Shown here: positions 45,806 to 54,730 of the stretch, piece by piece | Numbering within the stretch: position 1 is the first letter of the stretch | Layout: each line of letters begins with the position of its first letter | Assembly: GCA_018396535.1 (NCBI GenBank) | Contig: JAGTQC010000004.1 | Span: forward strand, 1 to 64,000 | DNA length: 64,000 nt | From: Candidatus Bathyarchaeota archaeon | GTDB lineage: Archaea > Thermoproteota > CALKCG01 > B24 > DRYS01 | Direction of reading: 5' to 3' | The notes under the pieces: model-generated | Told to the model about the DNA's origin: nothing | Databases searched by the model: none | Seen by the model: the letters and a program-made list of their open reading frames with translations, nothing else | Position numbers and translations under genes: made by a program

Positions 45806-46315
45806 CTATATTATCTTCATAAGCTCCTCCTTAGACCTTCTATCCATCTTCTCGTAATCTTCTATCAGATAGATATTCTCATCGATATCAACTATGACTA
45901 TCTTATTATCGATTCTATACACGTTTCTCCTACCTATTATCTTGAACGTTCTATCACCTTTATCAGTATTAACCCTGCATATATAGTATTCGCCTGTATA
46001 CGTTATATCGTATACGCGTATAATCGAGGGTACGAAATATCTTCTATCAAGTATACGTTCTAATAGCCTTCTCTGATCCTCCTTAAGCTTACGCATATCT
46101 CTAACTACACATATATCTTCATGAGTTATAGAGGATCTAAATAGAACATAGTATGGGTTTGATAAAGGAAACGGTTTAATAGGTTCTACATCATCATACC
46201 GTTCTCCATCAATATATATGGTTAGCAAATCCTTCTCCTTATCGTATTCTATCTCTATCCTATCCGGGTCTACTATACGGAAGGCTATCCTAGCATAATC
46301 CTTAATACTGCTCAT
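45806..46315 (-). CDS. DUF1854 protein paired with an ABC exporter
   Basis: 169 residues. PIKPFPLSNPYYVLFRS, RLLERILDRRYFVPSIIRVYDI and DKGDRTFKIIGRRNVYRIDNKIVIVDIDENIYLIEDYEKMDRRSKEEL match the DUF1854 family, known in bacteria beside an ABC transporter in cyanophycin loci. It follows the ABC gene directly, with no gap, so both should be made together. Function unknown. Confidence 0.8.
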   Translation of the reverse strand: MSSIKDYARIAFRIVDPDRIEIEYDKEKDLLTIYIDGERYDDVEPIKPFPLSNPYYVLFRSSITHEDICVVRDMRKLKEDQRRLLERILDRRYFVPSIIRVYDITYTGEYYICRVNTDKGDRTFKIIGRRNVYRIDNKIVIVDIDENIYLIEDYEKMDRRSKEELMKII

Positions 46316-48433
46316 CTACGGGTTCACCGGGGTTTCGATAGGTTTCTCCTGGAATTGCGTATTCCAGAGTTTAGCATATAACCCGTTTTTCGCGAGCAGT
46401 TCTTCATGAGTACCTATCTCGACTATCTCACCCTTATCGAGAACTATCAGTTTATCTACATCCTTAACTGTGCTAAGTCTATGAGCTATTATAATCGTAG
46501 TCCTACCCCTAGCTATATTATCTAACGCCTTCTTTATCCCATCCTCGGTTATGGTATCCACACTACTAGTAGCTTCATCTAATATAAGTATCTTAGGATC
46601 AGATATCACTGTTCTAGCTATAGCTATCCTCTGACGTTCACCCCCAGATAGCATGCCTCCCCCCTCACCGCACGGCGTATCATATCGTAGAGGTTTCTCT
46701 AGTATGAAGTCGTGTGCTAAAGCTATCTTAGCCGCAGCCATAACCTCTTCTGGTGTAGCATCAGGCTTACCGTAGCGTATATTGTTAAATATGGAATCGT
46801 TGAATAACCTCGGATCCTGGCTTACTATACCTATCTGTCTCCTTAAGCTCTCTATCCTTATATCCCTTATATCGACTCCATCTAAGAGTATCCTACCCCT
46901 ACTTACATCGTAGAATCTTAGTAGTAGCTTGGTTATAGTCGTCTTGCCGCTGCCTGTAGGCCCAACTATGCCTACTTTCTCTCCAGGCTTTATCTCAAAG
47001 TTTATATTCTTCAATACATTGGTGTAGGGGGTATAGCCAAACCATACATTCTCGAACTTTATCCACCCCCTAATATCTAGATCAATACTCTTAGGTGAAT
47101 CCTTTATACTCGGCTCCATAGACATTAGGCTTTGAATCCTCTCCGCGGCTGTACTAGCTCTCTTCATAGGTTCAACCATACTTATAAGCGTCTGTATCGG
47201 CCCGTAGAACTGGCTTACATAGGATATGAAAGCTGAAAGTACCCCTAAAGTTATCCTTCCTCCTAGAACTTCTAATCCTCCAACCCACCATATGATAGCT
47301 GTAGCCGATGATATCGCGAAGCCTAACATAGGGAAGAATTTCAGGTTGAGTATTGTCGATTTTAAGCCTGCTTTAACGACTTCGTTCAACTTCGTCTTTA
47401 ATCTATCTTCCTCGTATCCCTCCATACAGTATGCCTTAACAACAGTAAACCCAGGTATAACATCTACTAGTAGTGCAGATACATCGGTAGACCTCCTCCA
47501 CTCATAGTGGTAGACCCATCTAGCCTTTCTACTAAACATGGATACACCCAAGATGAGTAGAGGTAGGGGTGCTGAAGCTATCATAGCTAGTCTCGGATCT
47601 AACGCGAATATCATCGTAGCTACTGATGCTAGCGATATTATGCTCCTTAAAAGCTGCTCCAACCCCCATGATAAGAACCAGTTCACCCTACTAGCATCAT
47701 CGGTTATCCTAGATATGAGTCGACCAGACTCATATGTATCCAGTATATTCGGTTGGAACCGCATTATATGCTTAAACAAGTTAACCCTTATAGAATACAT
47801 AACTTTAAGGCTTACATAGGATAACGTATAGCTACGCACCGCACCTAACATAGAGCTTAAGGCTTGTGTAACAACTATTATCACGATTATAACGATAAGC
47901 TGCTCCCTCCTCTGACCAAGGATAACATCATCGATCAATATCCTGAGATAGTATGGTGGTAATAGCCCTAGGAATATGCTAGCTATCCCAGATGCTATAC
48001 CTAGAATTAGAGCTAGCTTATAAGGTAGAGCAAATCTTAAAACAAAGAGTAGGGGGGTCATTTTGAAACTGGTTCTCTCCTGCTCCCCTCTCTGATTACT
48101 GATAATCGCTCTCGTAGATGATGCATTCTCTATAAGGTTGGCGGCTTCGTTAAACTCTCTTCTCAAACTCTTCGTAAACCTTATGAGATGCATAGCTCTT
48201 CCATCTTTAAGTATCAGCTTTAACTCGCTATTACCTACATAATCCACTATATTTACTGAGGATATAGATGATAGATCTATGGAGTTCACAATCCTACCCC
48301 TATCATCGCATACTATACAACGTTTATTCGTGATGATAAGCTGGCTAACACCGTATCTTCCATCTACTCCTATATCGCTTTCAAACCTAGCTATTATACT
48401 CTCATCATCGCTTAAATCTAAGTTAACCTCCAT
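46316..48433 (-). CDS. ABC exporter with extra N-terminal domain
   Basis: 705 residues. About 110 N-terminal residues form an extra beta-rich, PH-like domain (QLIITNKRCIVCDDRGRIVNSIDL), followed by six transmembrane helices and an ATPase domain: Walker A GPTGSGKTT, signature LSGGERQ, Walker B ILILDEATSSVD, switch His IIAHRLST, all canonical. It should work as a homodimer. The layout matches the cyanophycin-associated ABC transporter of bacteria, which also pairs with DUF1854. The substrate is unknown. Confidence 0.88.
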   Translation of the reverse strand: MEVNLDLSDDESIIARFESDIGVDGRYGVSQLIITNKRCIVCDDRGRIVNSIDLSSISSVNIVDYVGNSELKLILKDGRAMHLIRFTKSLRREFNEAANLIENASSTRAIISNQRGEQERTSFKMTPLLFVLRFALPYKLALILGIASGIASIFLGLLPPYYLRILIDDVILGQRREQLIVIIVIIVVTQALSSMLGAVRSYTLSYVSLKVMYSIRVNLFKHIMRFQPNILDTYESGRLISRITDDASRVNWFLSWGLEQLLRSIISLASVATMIFALDPRLAMIASAPLPLLILGVSMFSRKARWVYHYEWRRSTDVSALLVDVIPGFTVVKAYCMEGYEEDRLKTKLNEVVKAGLKSTILNLKFFPMLGFAISSATAIIWWVGGLEVLGGRITLGVLSAFISYVSQFYGPIQTLISMVEPMKRASTAAERIQSLMSMEPSIKDSPKSIDLDIRGWIKFENVWFGYTPYTNVLKNINFEIKPGEKVGIVGPTGSGKTTITKLLLRFYDVSRGRILLDGVDIRDIRIESLRRQIGIVSQDPRLFNDSIFNNIRYGKPDATPEEVMAAAKIALAHDFILEKPLRYDTPCGEGGGMLSGGERQRIAIARTVISDPKILILDEATSSVDTITEDGIKKALDNIARGRTTIIIAHRLSTVKDVDKLIVLDKGEIVEIGTHEELLAKNGLYAKLWNTQFQEKPIETPVNP

Positions 48434-48542
48434 ACCAAGGATATAGACCGGAAGTACCTTGTCAGAATTAAAGTTTACGTACCTAGTTCAAGTAAACCTG
48501 GTAGTTAGCGTCGTATAAGTTAAATCGTAGACTTACGTACTT

Positions 48543-49718
48543 TCAACCCTCACCTTCGCAATATTCCTCTAGATCTAGTAAAGCTGACATATGTCTTGCA
48601 AACGCCTCGTATGGAGACTCATATGGGCTGAAATACATGTGAACCATACCTGCCCCACCTCCTTTAACGCTTTGATAATATAGTAGATCGCTACACTGCA
48701 GCATCCTCCAAGCTTCTAAAGCCCCCCTATCGTTAGAAGATTTAACGATCGACTCCAGCCGTTCTATCCGGTTGAAGCATAATCTTTGCATATCGTTGCC
48801 TATCCATGCGGAGAGATCTCTCTCTTCATCAGCCCACGATACCGGGTTGCTATCAGGGACCTCCACCTCATCTACCGGATGGTATTCATCTATTACCTGG
48901 CTTGGTGTCAAGAATCTTATACCTCGCTTAATAGCCTCCCTAGGTAGCCATGCTAGAAAATCCATTATACCAGTCTCTGCTGGATGATGCTCACCGAATG
49001 TCTCGTAATCCATGAAGACTAGTACATACTGTCCACTACTCCTAGCTATCCACTCACTATACTTATCCGCTGTTAGGGGGTATTCCACCCAATCCCTAGC
49101 TGAGAATCTAAACCCTATATCATCTGAAAGCCTGTAATTCCTAGTTAATATCCTCAAACTACTATCCTTAGCCTTGTATAGATAGTTAGGGCTCCTCCAA
49201 TTCAACACTCTTTCAGCCCCCTCTGTTATAACAGCTTCGAATCCTAGACTCTCCGCTTCAACACCTATCGAATCGCTGTATATGAGTTCAGTATTCTCTA
49301 GTATCCTCGGCTTAATTCCGAATGCCTTTCTCATAATGTCTACATGCTTCTTAACTTGAAATCTAAATTCATCCTTCTCTTTATAGATCGATGCGAGGCT
49401 ATGATAGTATGTTTGAGCTATGAATTCTACACATCCCGTATCAGCTAGTATCTGGAATGAATCTATAACCTCAGGCATCCACATCTCAGCTTGTTTGAGT
49501 AGGAGTCCTGAAATCGAGAATGCTACCTTAAACCGGCCGTCACTTTCCTCTATAATCTCCGATATTATCCTATTAGCTGGTAGATAGCATCTATAGGATA
49601 CCCTCTCCAGCATCTTCCTATTAAGCTGATTATCGAAGTATCTATATGGTAGTCTACCCTTAAACCTGCGTCTAAGTCTAAAGGGTTGATGTACTTCGAA
49701 AACTAGGACTAAATCCAA
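48543..49718 (-). CDS. GH57 glycoside hydrolase (alpha-amylase/transferase family)
   Basis: 391 residues with a TTG start preceded by GGTGG. Family signatures: FEVHQPFR at the N-terminus, ISGLLLKQAEMW, catalytic Glu near 143 in ILENTELIYSDSI and Asp near 235 in FMDYETFGEHHP. GH57 enzymes cleave or branch alpha-glucans in thermophiles. It is divergent from the nucleotidyltransferase-glycogen synthase genes, so glycogen or starch-like glucan metabolism is likely. No signal peptide, so intracellular. Confidence 0.9.
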   Translation of the reverse strand: MDLVLVFEVHQPFRLRRRFKGRLPYRYFDNQLNRKMLERVSYRCYLPANRIISEIIEESDGRFKVAFSISGLLLKQAEMWMPEVIDSFQILADTGCVEFIAQTYYHSLASIYKEKDEFRFQVKKHVDIMRKAFGIKPRILENTELIYSDSIGVEAESLGFEAVITEGAERVLNWRSPNYLYKAKDSSLRILTRNYRLSDDIGFRFSARDWVEYPLTADKYSEWIARSSGQYVLVFMDYETFGEHHPAETGIMDFLAWLPREAIKRGIRFLTPSQVIDEYHPVDEVEVPDSNPVSWADEERDLSAWIGNDMQRLCFNRIERLESIVKSSNDRGALEAWRMLQCSDLLYYQSVKGGGAGMVHMYFSPYESPYEAFARHMSALLDLEEYCEGEG

Positions 49719-49754
49719 TAATGATCCACCCTCTACCGTTAACTCCTATAGAAA

Positions 49755-49765
49755 GTTTATTTTAT
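49755..49765 (+). promoter_or_regulatory. Probable TATA box of the nucleotidyltransferase operon
   Basis: TTTATTTTATG stands about 30 bases before the GTG at 49791 in the 72-base divergent region shared with GH57. The short distance implies a near-leaderless mRNA. Confidence 0.5.
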
Positions 49766-49790
49766 GCATTCATCATAAAACTTTTACGAG

Positions 49791-52289
49791 GTGCGAGCTC
49801 CTCCTGTTTTTATAATGGCTGGTGGTGAAGGAACTAGACTACGTCCTCTCACTTCGAATAGACCTAAGCCTATGGTTCCTATAGCTAATAAACCTGTACT
49901 CAAGCATACTTTCGAAACCCTTCTATCATTCGGGTTCAAGAAGTTCATATTAACCCTCCACTACATGCCTATGGTGGTTGAGAAGTACTTCGGTAATGGC
50001 TCGAGCATAGGTGCAGAGGTATCCTATAGCATAGAGGATAGACCTATGGGTACTGCTGGAGGTGTAAAATCTGCTATAGAGATGTATGGAGTCGAAGAAG
50101 GTACCATCCTAGTTTGGAGTGGTGACGTACTTTCATACTTTGATGTAAGCGATATGTTAGATTTCCATAAAGATAAAGGTTCTATTCTGACTATAGCATC
50201 TACCAAGATCGATAATCCTGTAGAGTTTGGTGTACTAGTATTCGATGATGAGTATAGGGTTAAGCGGTTGCAAGAGAAGCCTTCATACTCTGAAGTTTCT
50301 AGTCTATGGATAAACTGCGGTATATATATCTTAGAACCTGAAGCCTATAACCAGATACCTCCTGGTAAATCATACGATTTCTCTAAGGATCTTATACCTC
50401 AACTCATAAGCGAGGGTGAGCCAGTTTACATCTACCCTCTTAAAGGCTACTGGAACGATATAGGTACCCCTTTAAACTATCTACAGGCGAATATCGATGT
50501 TCTAAACCGTAGAGCTGGTATGCTAAAACCAGCTGGTTTAGAGTATGAGCCAGGTATATGGGTTGAAGATCCTGATGTTATCAACAATATCCATTTGACT
50601 CCACCTGTAGCTATAGGTGGAGGTTCAACTATAAGCTCTGATGCATCGATAGGGCCATCATCGGTCTTGGGACGTAATGTATCAGTAGGTGATGGTGTCT
50701 CAATATCTAGGAGTATTATATGGGATTCCTCGGTTATAGGAGCATATTCTAGGATCGATGGCTCGATTATATGTGAATCATGTATACTAGGCGAAAGCGT
50801 TTTATGCAACCCAGGTGTAGTAGTGGGTGATAGATGTAGGATCGGTAAGCATAGCGTTATCCGTTCTAGTATTAGGATATGGCCTGAGAGACTCGTAGAC
50901 TCATACTCGATAGTCAGCTCAGATATCAGATGGGGGATAAGATGGTATTCGACATTATTCACGGTTGAAGGTGTAACTGGAGCTGTAAACGTAGAGGTTA
51001 CACCAGATTTTGCAGCTAAACTAGGTTTAGCTATAGGTTCATGGTTGAATATCGGTGGAAGGGTAGCTGTAGCTAGAGATAACTCTACGATATCCAGGAT
51101 GATTAAGCGTAGCCTTGTTTCAGGTCTCCTCGCTGCTGGTATCGATGTAGAGAATCTTACAGTAACACCGCTACCGCTTCTTAACTCCTACATACCCAGA
51201 TATAAACTCGACGGCGGGGTATATGTATCTGCCCCCGCTCATGCTCCTGGGCATATCGTTATAAAGGTGTTAGATAGGCATGGGGTAGAGATAGGCGGAT
51301 CTGAGAGAAGAGCTATAGATGAGATTTTATTTAAGGAGTCATTTCGTAGAGTTAAACCTGAGGATATAGGTGAGCTAACTTATCCAACCGGGTTTATGGA
51401 GGAGTATGTAGACGATCTACTGGCCCGCTCATCGATCGGTAGCTTGAGAGGTATAAAGCTTGTAGTAAACGCTGTCGAAGGATCGACTTCTGCTATACTA
51501 CCTATACTCCTAGATAGGCTCGACGCCGATGTATTCCTTCTAGGCGTACGGAGTGTTAGATCTACGAAAACTAAAGGTATATTAGAGGAGGTTGAAGCGA
51601 CATCTAGAGTTGTTCGCTCTATCAATGCTGATCTAGGCTTCATATTCGATTGTAGCGGTTCTAGAATACTTGTAGTAGATGATGAAGGTATCCCGTTACA
51701 AAGCGAGTTAACTCTAGGTATGCTAGCGTATTATCTAGCTGAAATAGGTAGTATAGGCAATGTAGTTTTATCATCGTGTATCCCCGAATCCATATACAAC
51801 TATATATCCAATTTAGGTTACAACGTTATGAGATGTAAGAGAGACCCATCCGCTCTACTTAGAAGTATAATAGATTCTAAAGCGGTATTCGGAGGGGATG
51901 AAACTGGTAGAATCTGTATATCTAGATTAACACCGTTCTTTGATTCTATAGCTTCGATGCTAGTTATGCTAGAACTTCTATCTAAGCATAGGATTAGCTC
52001 TATCAGAAGACAGATACCTTTAAAGTATAAGGTTGATGGTTCAGTAGAGTTGCCTAGGAGATCTATGAGTAGAGTTATAGCGAGGCTGAGGGAGGAGCTT
52101 GGAGATTACGATGCTCCTGGTATAGAAGGGTTGAAGATAATCGAGGGCGATGCATATATATCTATCGTACCCTCCCTAGAGGAACCTAAGATACTACTAT
52201 ACGTCGAATCTGAGAATCCTGAGATAGCTAAGAGCATTCTGAGAAGGTATGAAGATATAGTTAAGCTCATCGTATCATCAGAGGGTTGA
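49791..52289 (+). CDS. Sugar-1-phosphate nucleotidyltransferase fused to a degenerate phosphomannomutase-like domain
   Basis: 832 residues. Residues 1-230 are a nucleotidyltransferase (MAGGEGTRLRPLTSNRPKPM, WSGDVLSYFD, YWNDIGTPLNYL). Residues about 260-380 are a left-handed beta-helix of I/V-rich hexapeptides. The rest resembles phosphomannomutase, but the phosphoserine loop reads SAPAHAPGH where SASHNP is usual and the metal loop reads FDCSGSR instead of DxDxDR, so that part should be inactive. It makes a GDP-, UDP- or ADP-sugar. The start is GTG. The GT4 gene follows four bases later. Confidence 0.88.
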   Translation: MRAPPVFIMAGGEGTRLRPLTSNRPKPMVPIANKPVLKHTFETLLSFGFKKFILTLHYMPMVVEKYFGNGSSIGAEVSYSIEDRPMGTAGGVKSAIEMYGVEEGTILVWSGDVLSYFDVSDMLDFHKDKGSILTIASTKIDNPVEFGVLVFDDEYRVKRLQEKPSYSEVSSLWINCGIYILEPEAYNQIPPGKSYDFSKDLIPQLISEGEPVYIYPLKGYWNDIGTPLNYLQANIDVLNRRAGMLKPAGLEYEPGIWVEDPDVINNIHLTPPVAIGGGSTISSDASIGPSSVLGRNVSVGDGVSISRSIIWDSSVIGAYSRIDGSIICESCILGESVLCNPGVVVGDRCRIGKHSVIRSSIRIWPERLVDSYSIVSSDIRWGIRWYSTLFTVEGVTGAVNVEVTPDFAAKLGLAIGSWLNIGGRVAVARDNSTISRMIKRSLVSGLLAAGIDVENLTVTPLPLLNSYIPRYKLDGGVYVSAPAHAPGHIVIKVLDRHGVEIGGSERRAIDEILFKESFRRVKPEDIGELTYPTGFMEEYVDDLLARSSIGSLRGIKLVVNAVEGSTSAILPILLDRLDADVFLLGVRSVRSTKTKGILEEVEATSRVVRSINADLGFIFDCSGSRILVVDDEGIPLQSELTLGMLAYYLAEIGSIGNVVLSSCIPESIYNYISNLGYNVMRCKRDPSALLRSIIDSKAVFGGDETGRICISRLTPFFDSIASMLVMLELLSKHRISSIRRQIPLKYKVDGSVELPRRSMSRVIARLREELGDYDAPGIEGLKIIEGDAYISIVPSLEEPKILLYVESENPEIAKSILRRYEDIVKLIVSSEG

Positions 52290-52293
52290 AGCT

Positions 52294-53472
52294 TTGCGTA
52301 TAATTATGCTTTCATGGGAGTATCCTCCTAGGATAGTTGGAGGTATATCTAGACATGTCTACTTCCTTAGTAGAGCTCTAGCTTCAGAAGGATGTGAAGT
52401 CCACGTCGTGACACTCGACTTCCCAGGTAAGTCTATCTACGAGGTGGAGGATGGTGTACATGTACATAGGGTTCCCGTAGAGATAGGAGCGTCAAATTTC
52501 CATATGTGGGTAGCTCTATTCAACCATTTCTTCGAGAAGCGTATAGGGTATATAACTCATAATTTCGGTAAACCTGATGTAGTGCATAGTCATGACTGGC
52601 TTACCGCTCTATCTGGTATATCTGCTAAGCATATGCTTAGAATACCGCTCGTAGTAACCTTCCATAGTACTGAGAGGGGTAGATCACAAGGATTAGCAAA
52701 CCCAGAATCTTATATGGTAGACTCTATAGAATGGTGGGCATCCTATGAGGCTTCGATCGTTATAACGGTAAGTAGTCATATGAAAGATGAGCTTATCCGC
52801 TACTTTAAGCTTCCAGAGGATAAGGTATACGTCATCCATAATGGAGTTGATCCATCAATCTTCAATATAAGCGTAGATAGAGATTCTATACGTGGCAGGC
52901 TAGGTGTCAAACCCTGGGAGAAGCTTATAGTATCTGTTGGGAGGATGAGCCATCAGAAGGGCTTCCATATACTACTGCAAGCTATGAGTATCGTAATTCA
53001 CAGGTATAGGGATGTTAAGCTTATCCTAGTAGGTGACGGGTATATGAGGGGGGAGCTTGAAAGGCAAGCTTCAGATCTAGGTTTATCTGAGCATGTAGTA
53101 TTCACAGGATTTATAGACGATGTCTATCTTAAAGCTATACTAAAATCTGCAGATATCATGGTTGTATGCTCACTATACGAGCCGTTCGGTATAGTTGCCT
53201 TAGAAGGTATGGCTTCAGGTCTACCTGTAATAGTCTCAGCTACAGGTGGGTTGAAGGAGATAGTTGAGCATGAAGTAGATGGTTTATGGGCTAGCCCTGG
53301 GGATCCTGCCAGTTTAGCTTCATGTATTGAGAGACTACTGGTAGATGCTGATCTAGTATCGAAACTCCGATTTAACGCTATAGTAAAAGCTAAAAGGTTT
53401 GATTGGAGAAATATAGCTAAGAAGGTGCTCGAAGCTTATGGGGATGCTGGAAGGAGAGCAAGGTTTCAGTAG
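52294..53472 (+). CDS. GT4-family glycosyltransferase (glycogen synthase-like)
   Basis: 392 residues with a TTG start. It opens IIMLSWEYPPRIVGGISRHVYFLSRAL, the donor-binding part shows VSVGRMSHQKGFHILLQA and the EX7E motif EPFGIVALEGMASG. WEYPPRIVGG starts mark glycogen synthase-like GT4 enzymes often found near GH57. It probably uses the nucleotide sugar made by the upstream gene. A second member lies at 59022-60266. Confidence 0.87.
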   Translation: MRIIMLSWEYPPRIVGGISRHVYFLSRALASEGCEVHVVTLDFPGKSIYEVEDGVHVHRVPVEIGASNFHMWVALFNHFFEKRIGYITHNFGKPDVVHSHDWLTALSGISAKHMLRIPLVVTFHSTERGRSQGLANPESYMVDSIEWWASYEASIVITVSSHMKDELIRYFKLPEDKVYVIHNGVDPSIFNISVDRDSIRGRLGVKPWEKLIVSVGRMSHQKGFHILLQAMSIVIHRYRDVKLILVGDGYMRGELERQASDLGLSEHVVFTGFIDDVYLKAILKSADIMVVCSLYEPFGIVALEGMASGLPVIVSATGGLKEIVEHEVDGLWASPGDPASLASCIERLLVDADLVSKLRFNAIVKAKRFDWRNIAKKVLEAYGDAGRRARFQ

Positions 53473-53704
53473 TCTTGTGAAAAACCTCCTCTCATCCCTA
53501 TTAACCTTAGGAGCTGTAGATCGATCCAAAGCTCTAACCATTGTGGAGCTATCTAAAAGAACCGGTATGGAAGCTAGATGCATAGACTCTACCATAACTC
53601 TCCTTATACGTTCTGGATACGTAGCCTCCATAGACTCTGAGAATGGTGCTAGATTCTATCTAACACCGAACGGTATATTAGCAGCCTCCTCACTCTACTC
53701 CTAA
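53438..53704 (+). CDS. Small winged-helix protein
   Basis: 88 residues: ALTIVELSKRTGMEARCIDSTITLLIRSGYVASIDSENGARFYLTPNGILAA reads as a winged helix. It overlaps the end of the GT4 gene by 35 bases and ends seven bases before galT, so it is part of the operon. It may regulate the sugar cluster. The exact start is uncertain: ATG 53444 (M3) is also possible. Confidence 0.65.
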   Translation: MGMLEGEQGFSSLVKNLLSSLLTLGAVDRSKALTIVELSKRTGMEARCIDSTITLLIRSGYVASIDSENGARFYLTPNGILAASSLYS

Positions 53705-53711
53705 CACAGGT

Positions 53712-54635
53712 TTGTCTAAACTTATACGTAACCAACTAACAGGTGAATGGATCGTAGTAGCTCCACGTAGAGGTAGACGTCCTATTCACTATGGTGGAGT
53801 AGAGGGGTGCCCATTCTGCCCGGGTAACGAACGTGCAACACCTCCTGCAAAGCTTATTTATGTAAGATCAGATGATGGATCTATACATCGGTTTAGAGAT
53901 GAAGATGATGCTAGAAGGAGTGATTGGCTAGTTAGAGTATTCGATAACCTATACCCGATATTCTCTACCACATATGAAGGCGTATATGGGTACCATGAGG
54001 TTCTTGTAGAAACACCTAAACATGAGGATAAGCCTTGGAGTATATCAATCGATCAGCAAGCATTAGCTATAAAAGCAGCTCTTGAACGTATAGATATACT
54101 GAAGCTAGATCCAAATATAAGATACGTACTATTGTTCAAGAATTATGGTAGATCAGCTGGTGCTTCGATAGAGCATATGCATATGCAGATAGCTGCTTCA
54201 CCTATTATCCCACCTAGAGTAGAGCTTGAGCTATCCTCGTATAGGGGTGAATGCCCAGTATGTATGCTTATAGAGGAGAGCTCCTTAATCAATAGATATG
54301 ATGATATCCTTGCTATATGCCCTAAAGCTAGCTCCAAACCGTACGAAGTTATGGTGACATCGATCGAACATAAGCCTGATATACCACGTACAGAGAGTTA
54401 TATCGAAGCTTTAGCTAGAATACTAGTAGATGTTATGCGTAGGTTACGATCAATCCTCGGTGAGTTTGAATTTAACTACTGGCTACACTATGGCTTAACT
54501 CGAGATCACCATTGGCATATCGAGATACTACCGAAAACATCCATATGGGCTGGATTAGAGCTTGGTGGATGGATATATGTGAATGCTATACCTCCTAGTG
54601 AAGCAGCTGAGAATCTTAGAAAAGCTCTTAGTTAA
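53712..54635 (+). CDS. galT: Galactose-1-phosphate uridylyltransferase family protein
   Basis: 307 residues with a TTG start. LTGEWIVVAPRRGRRP and CPFCPGNE (zinc Cys pair) open the protein. The HxHxQ site appears as EHMHMQIA and the C-terminal half shows LHYGLTRDHHWHIEILPKT. It moves UMP between glucose-1-P and galactose-1-P, or is a related ADP/UDP-sugar phosphorylase. It belongs to the carbohydrate operon. The GH36 galactosidase-like protein in this window could supply galactose. Confidence 0.9.
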   Translation: MSKLIRNQLTGEWIVVAPRRGRRPIHYGGVEGCPFCPGNERATPPAKLIYVRSDDGSIHRFRDEDDARRSDWLVRVFDNLYPIFSTTYEGVYGYHEVLVETPKHEDKPWSISIDQQALAIKAALERIDILKLDPNIRYVLLFKNYGRSAGASIEHMHMQIAASPIIPPRVELELSSYRGECPVCMLIEESSLINRYDDILAICPKASSKPYEVMVTSIEHKPDIPRTESYIEALARILVDVMRRLRSILGEFEFNYWLHYGLTRDHHWHIEILPKTSIWAGLELGGWIYVNAIPPSEAAENLRKALS

Positions 54636-54695
54636 AAATAATGTTTCAGCTTAAAACCTGTATAGAAACATAGGTTTCACTAGTTTCTCGGAATC

Positions 54696-54708
54696 CCTTA
54701 TATTAAGG
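54696..54708 (+). promoter_or_regulatory. Probable TATA box of the NEW3 surface-protein operon
   Basis: CCTTATATTAAGG is nearly palindromic and lies about 25-30 bases before the GTG at 54731. GGAGG at 54721-54725 is a good ribosome site for that start. Confidence 0.5.
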
Positions 54709-54730
54709 CTGGCTTTCTAAAGGAGGAATA

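Noticed and set aside
45674-46063. 129-codon open frame on the plus strand
   Set aside because: It spans the opposite strand of coaD and the DUF1854 gene, both well supported, and has no family features.
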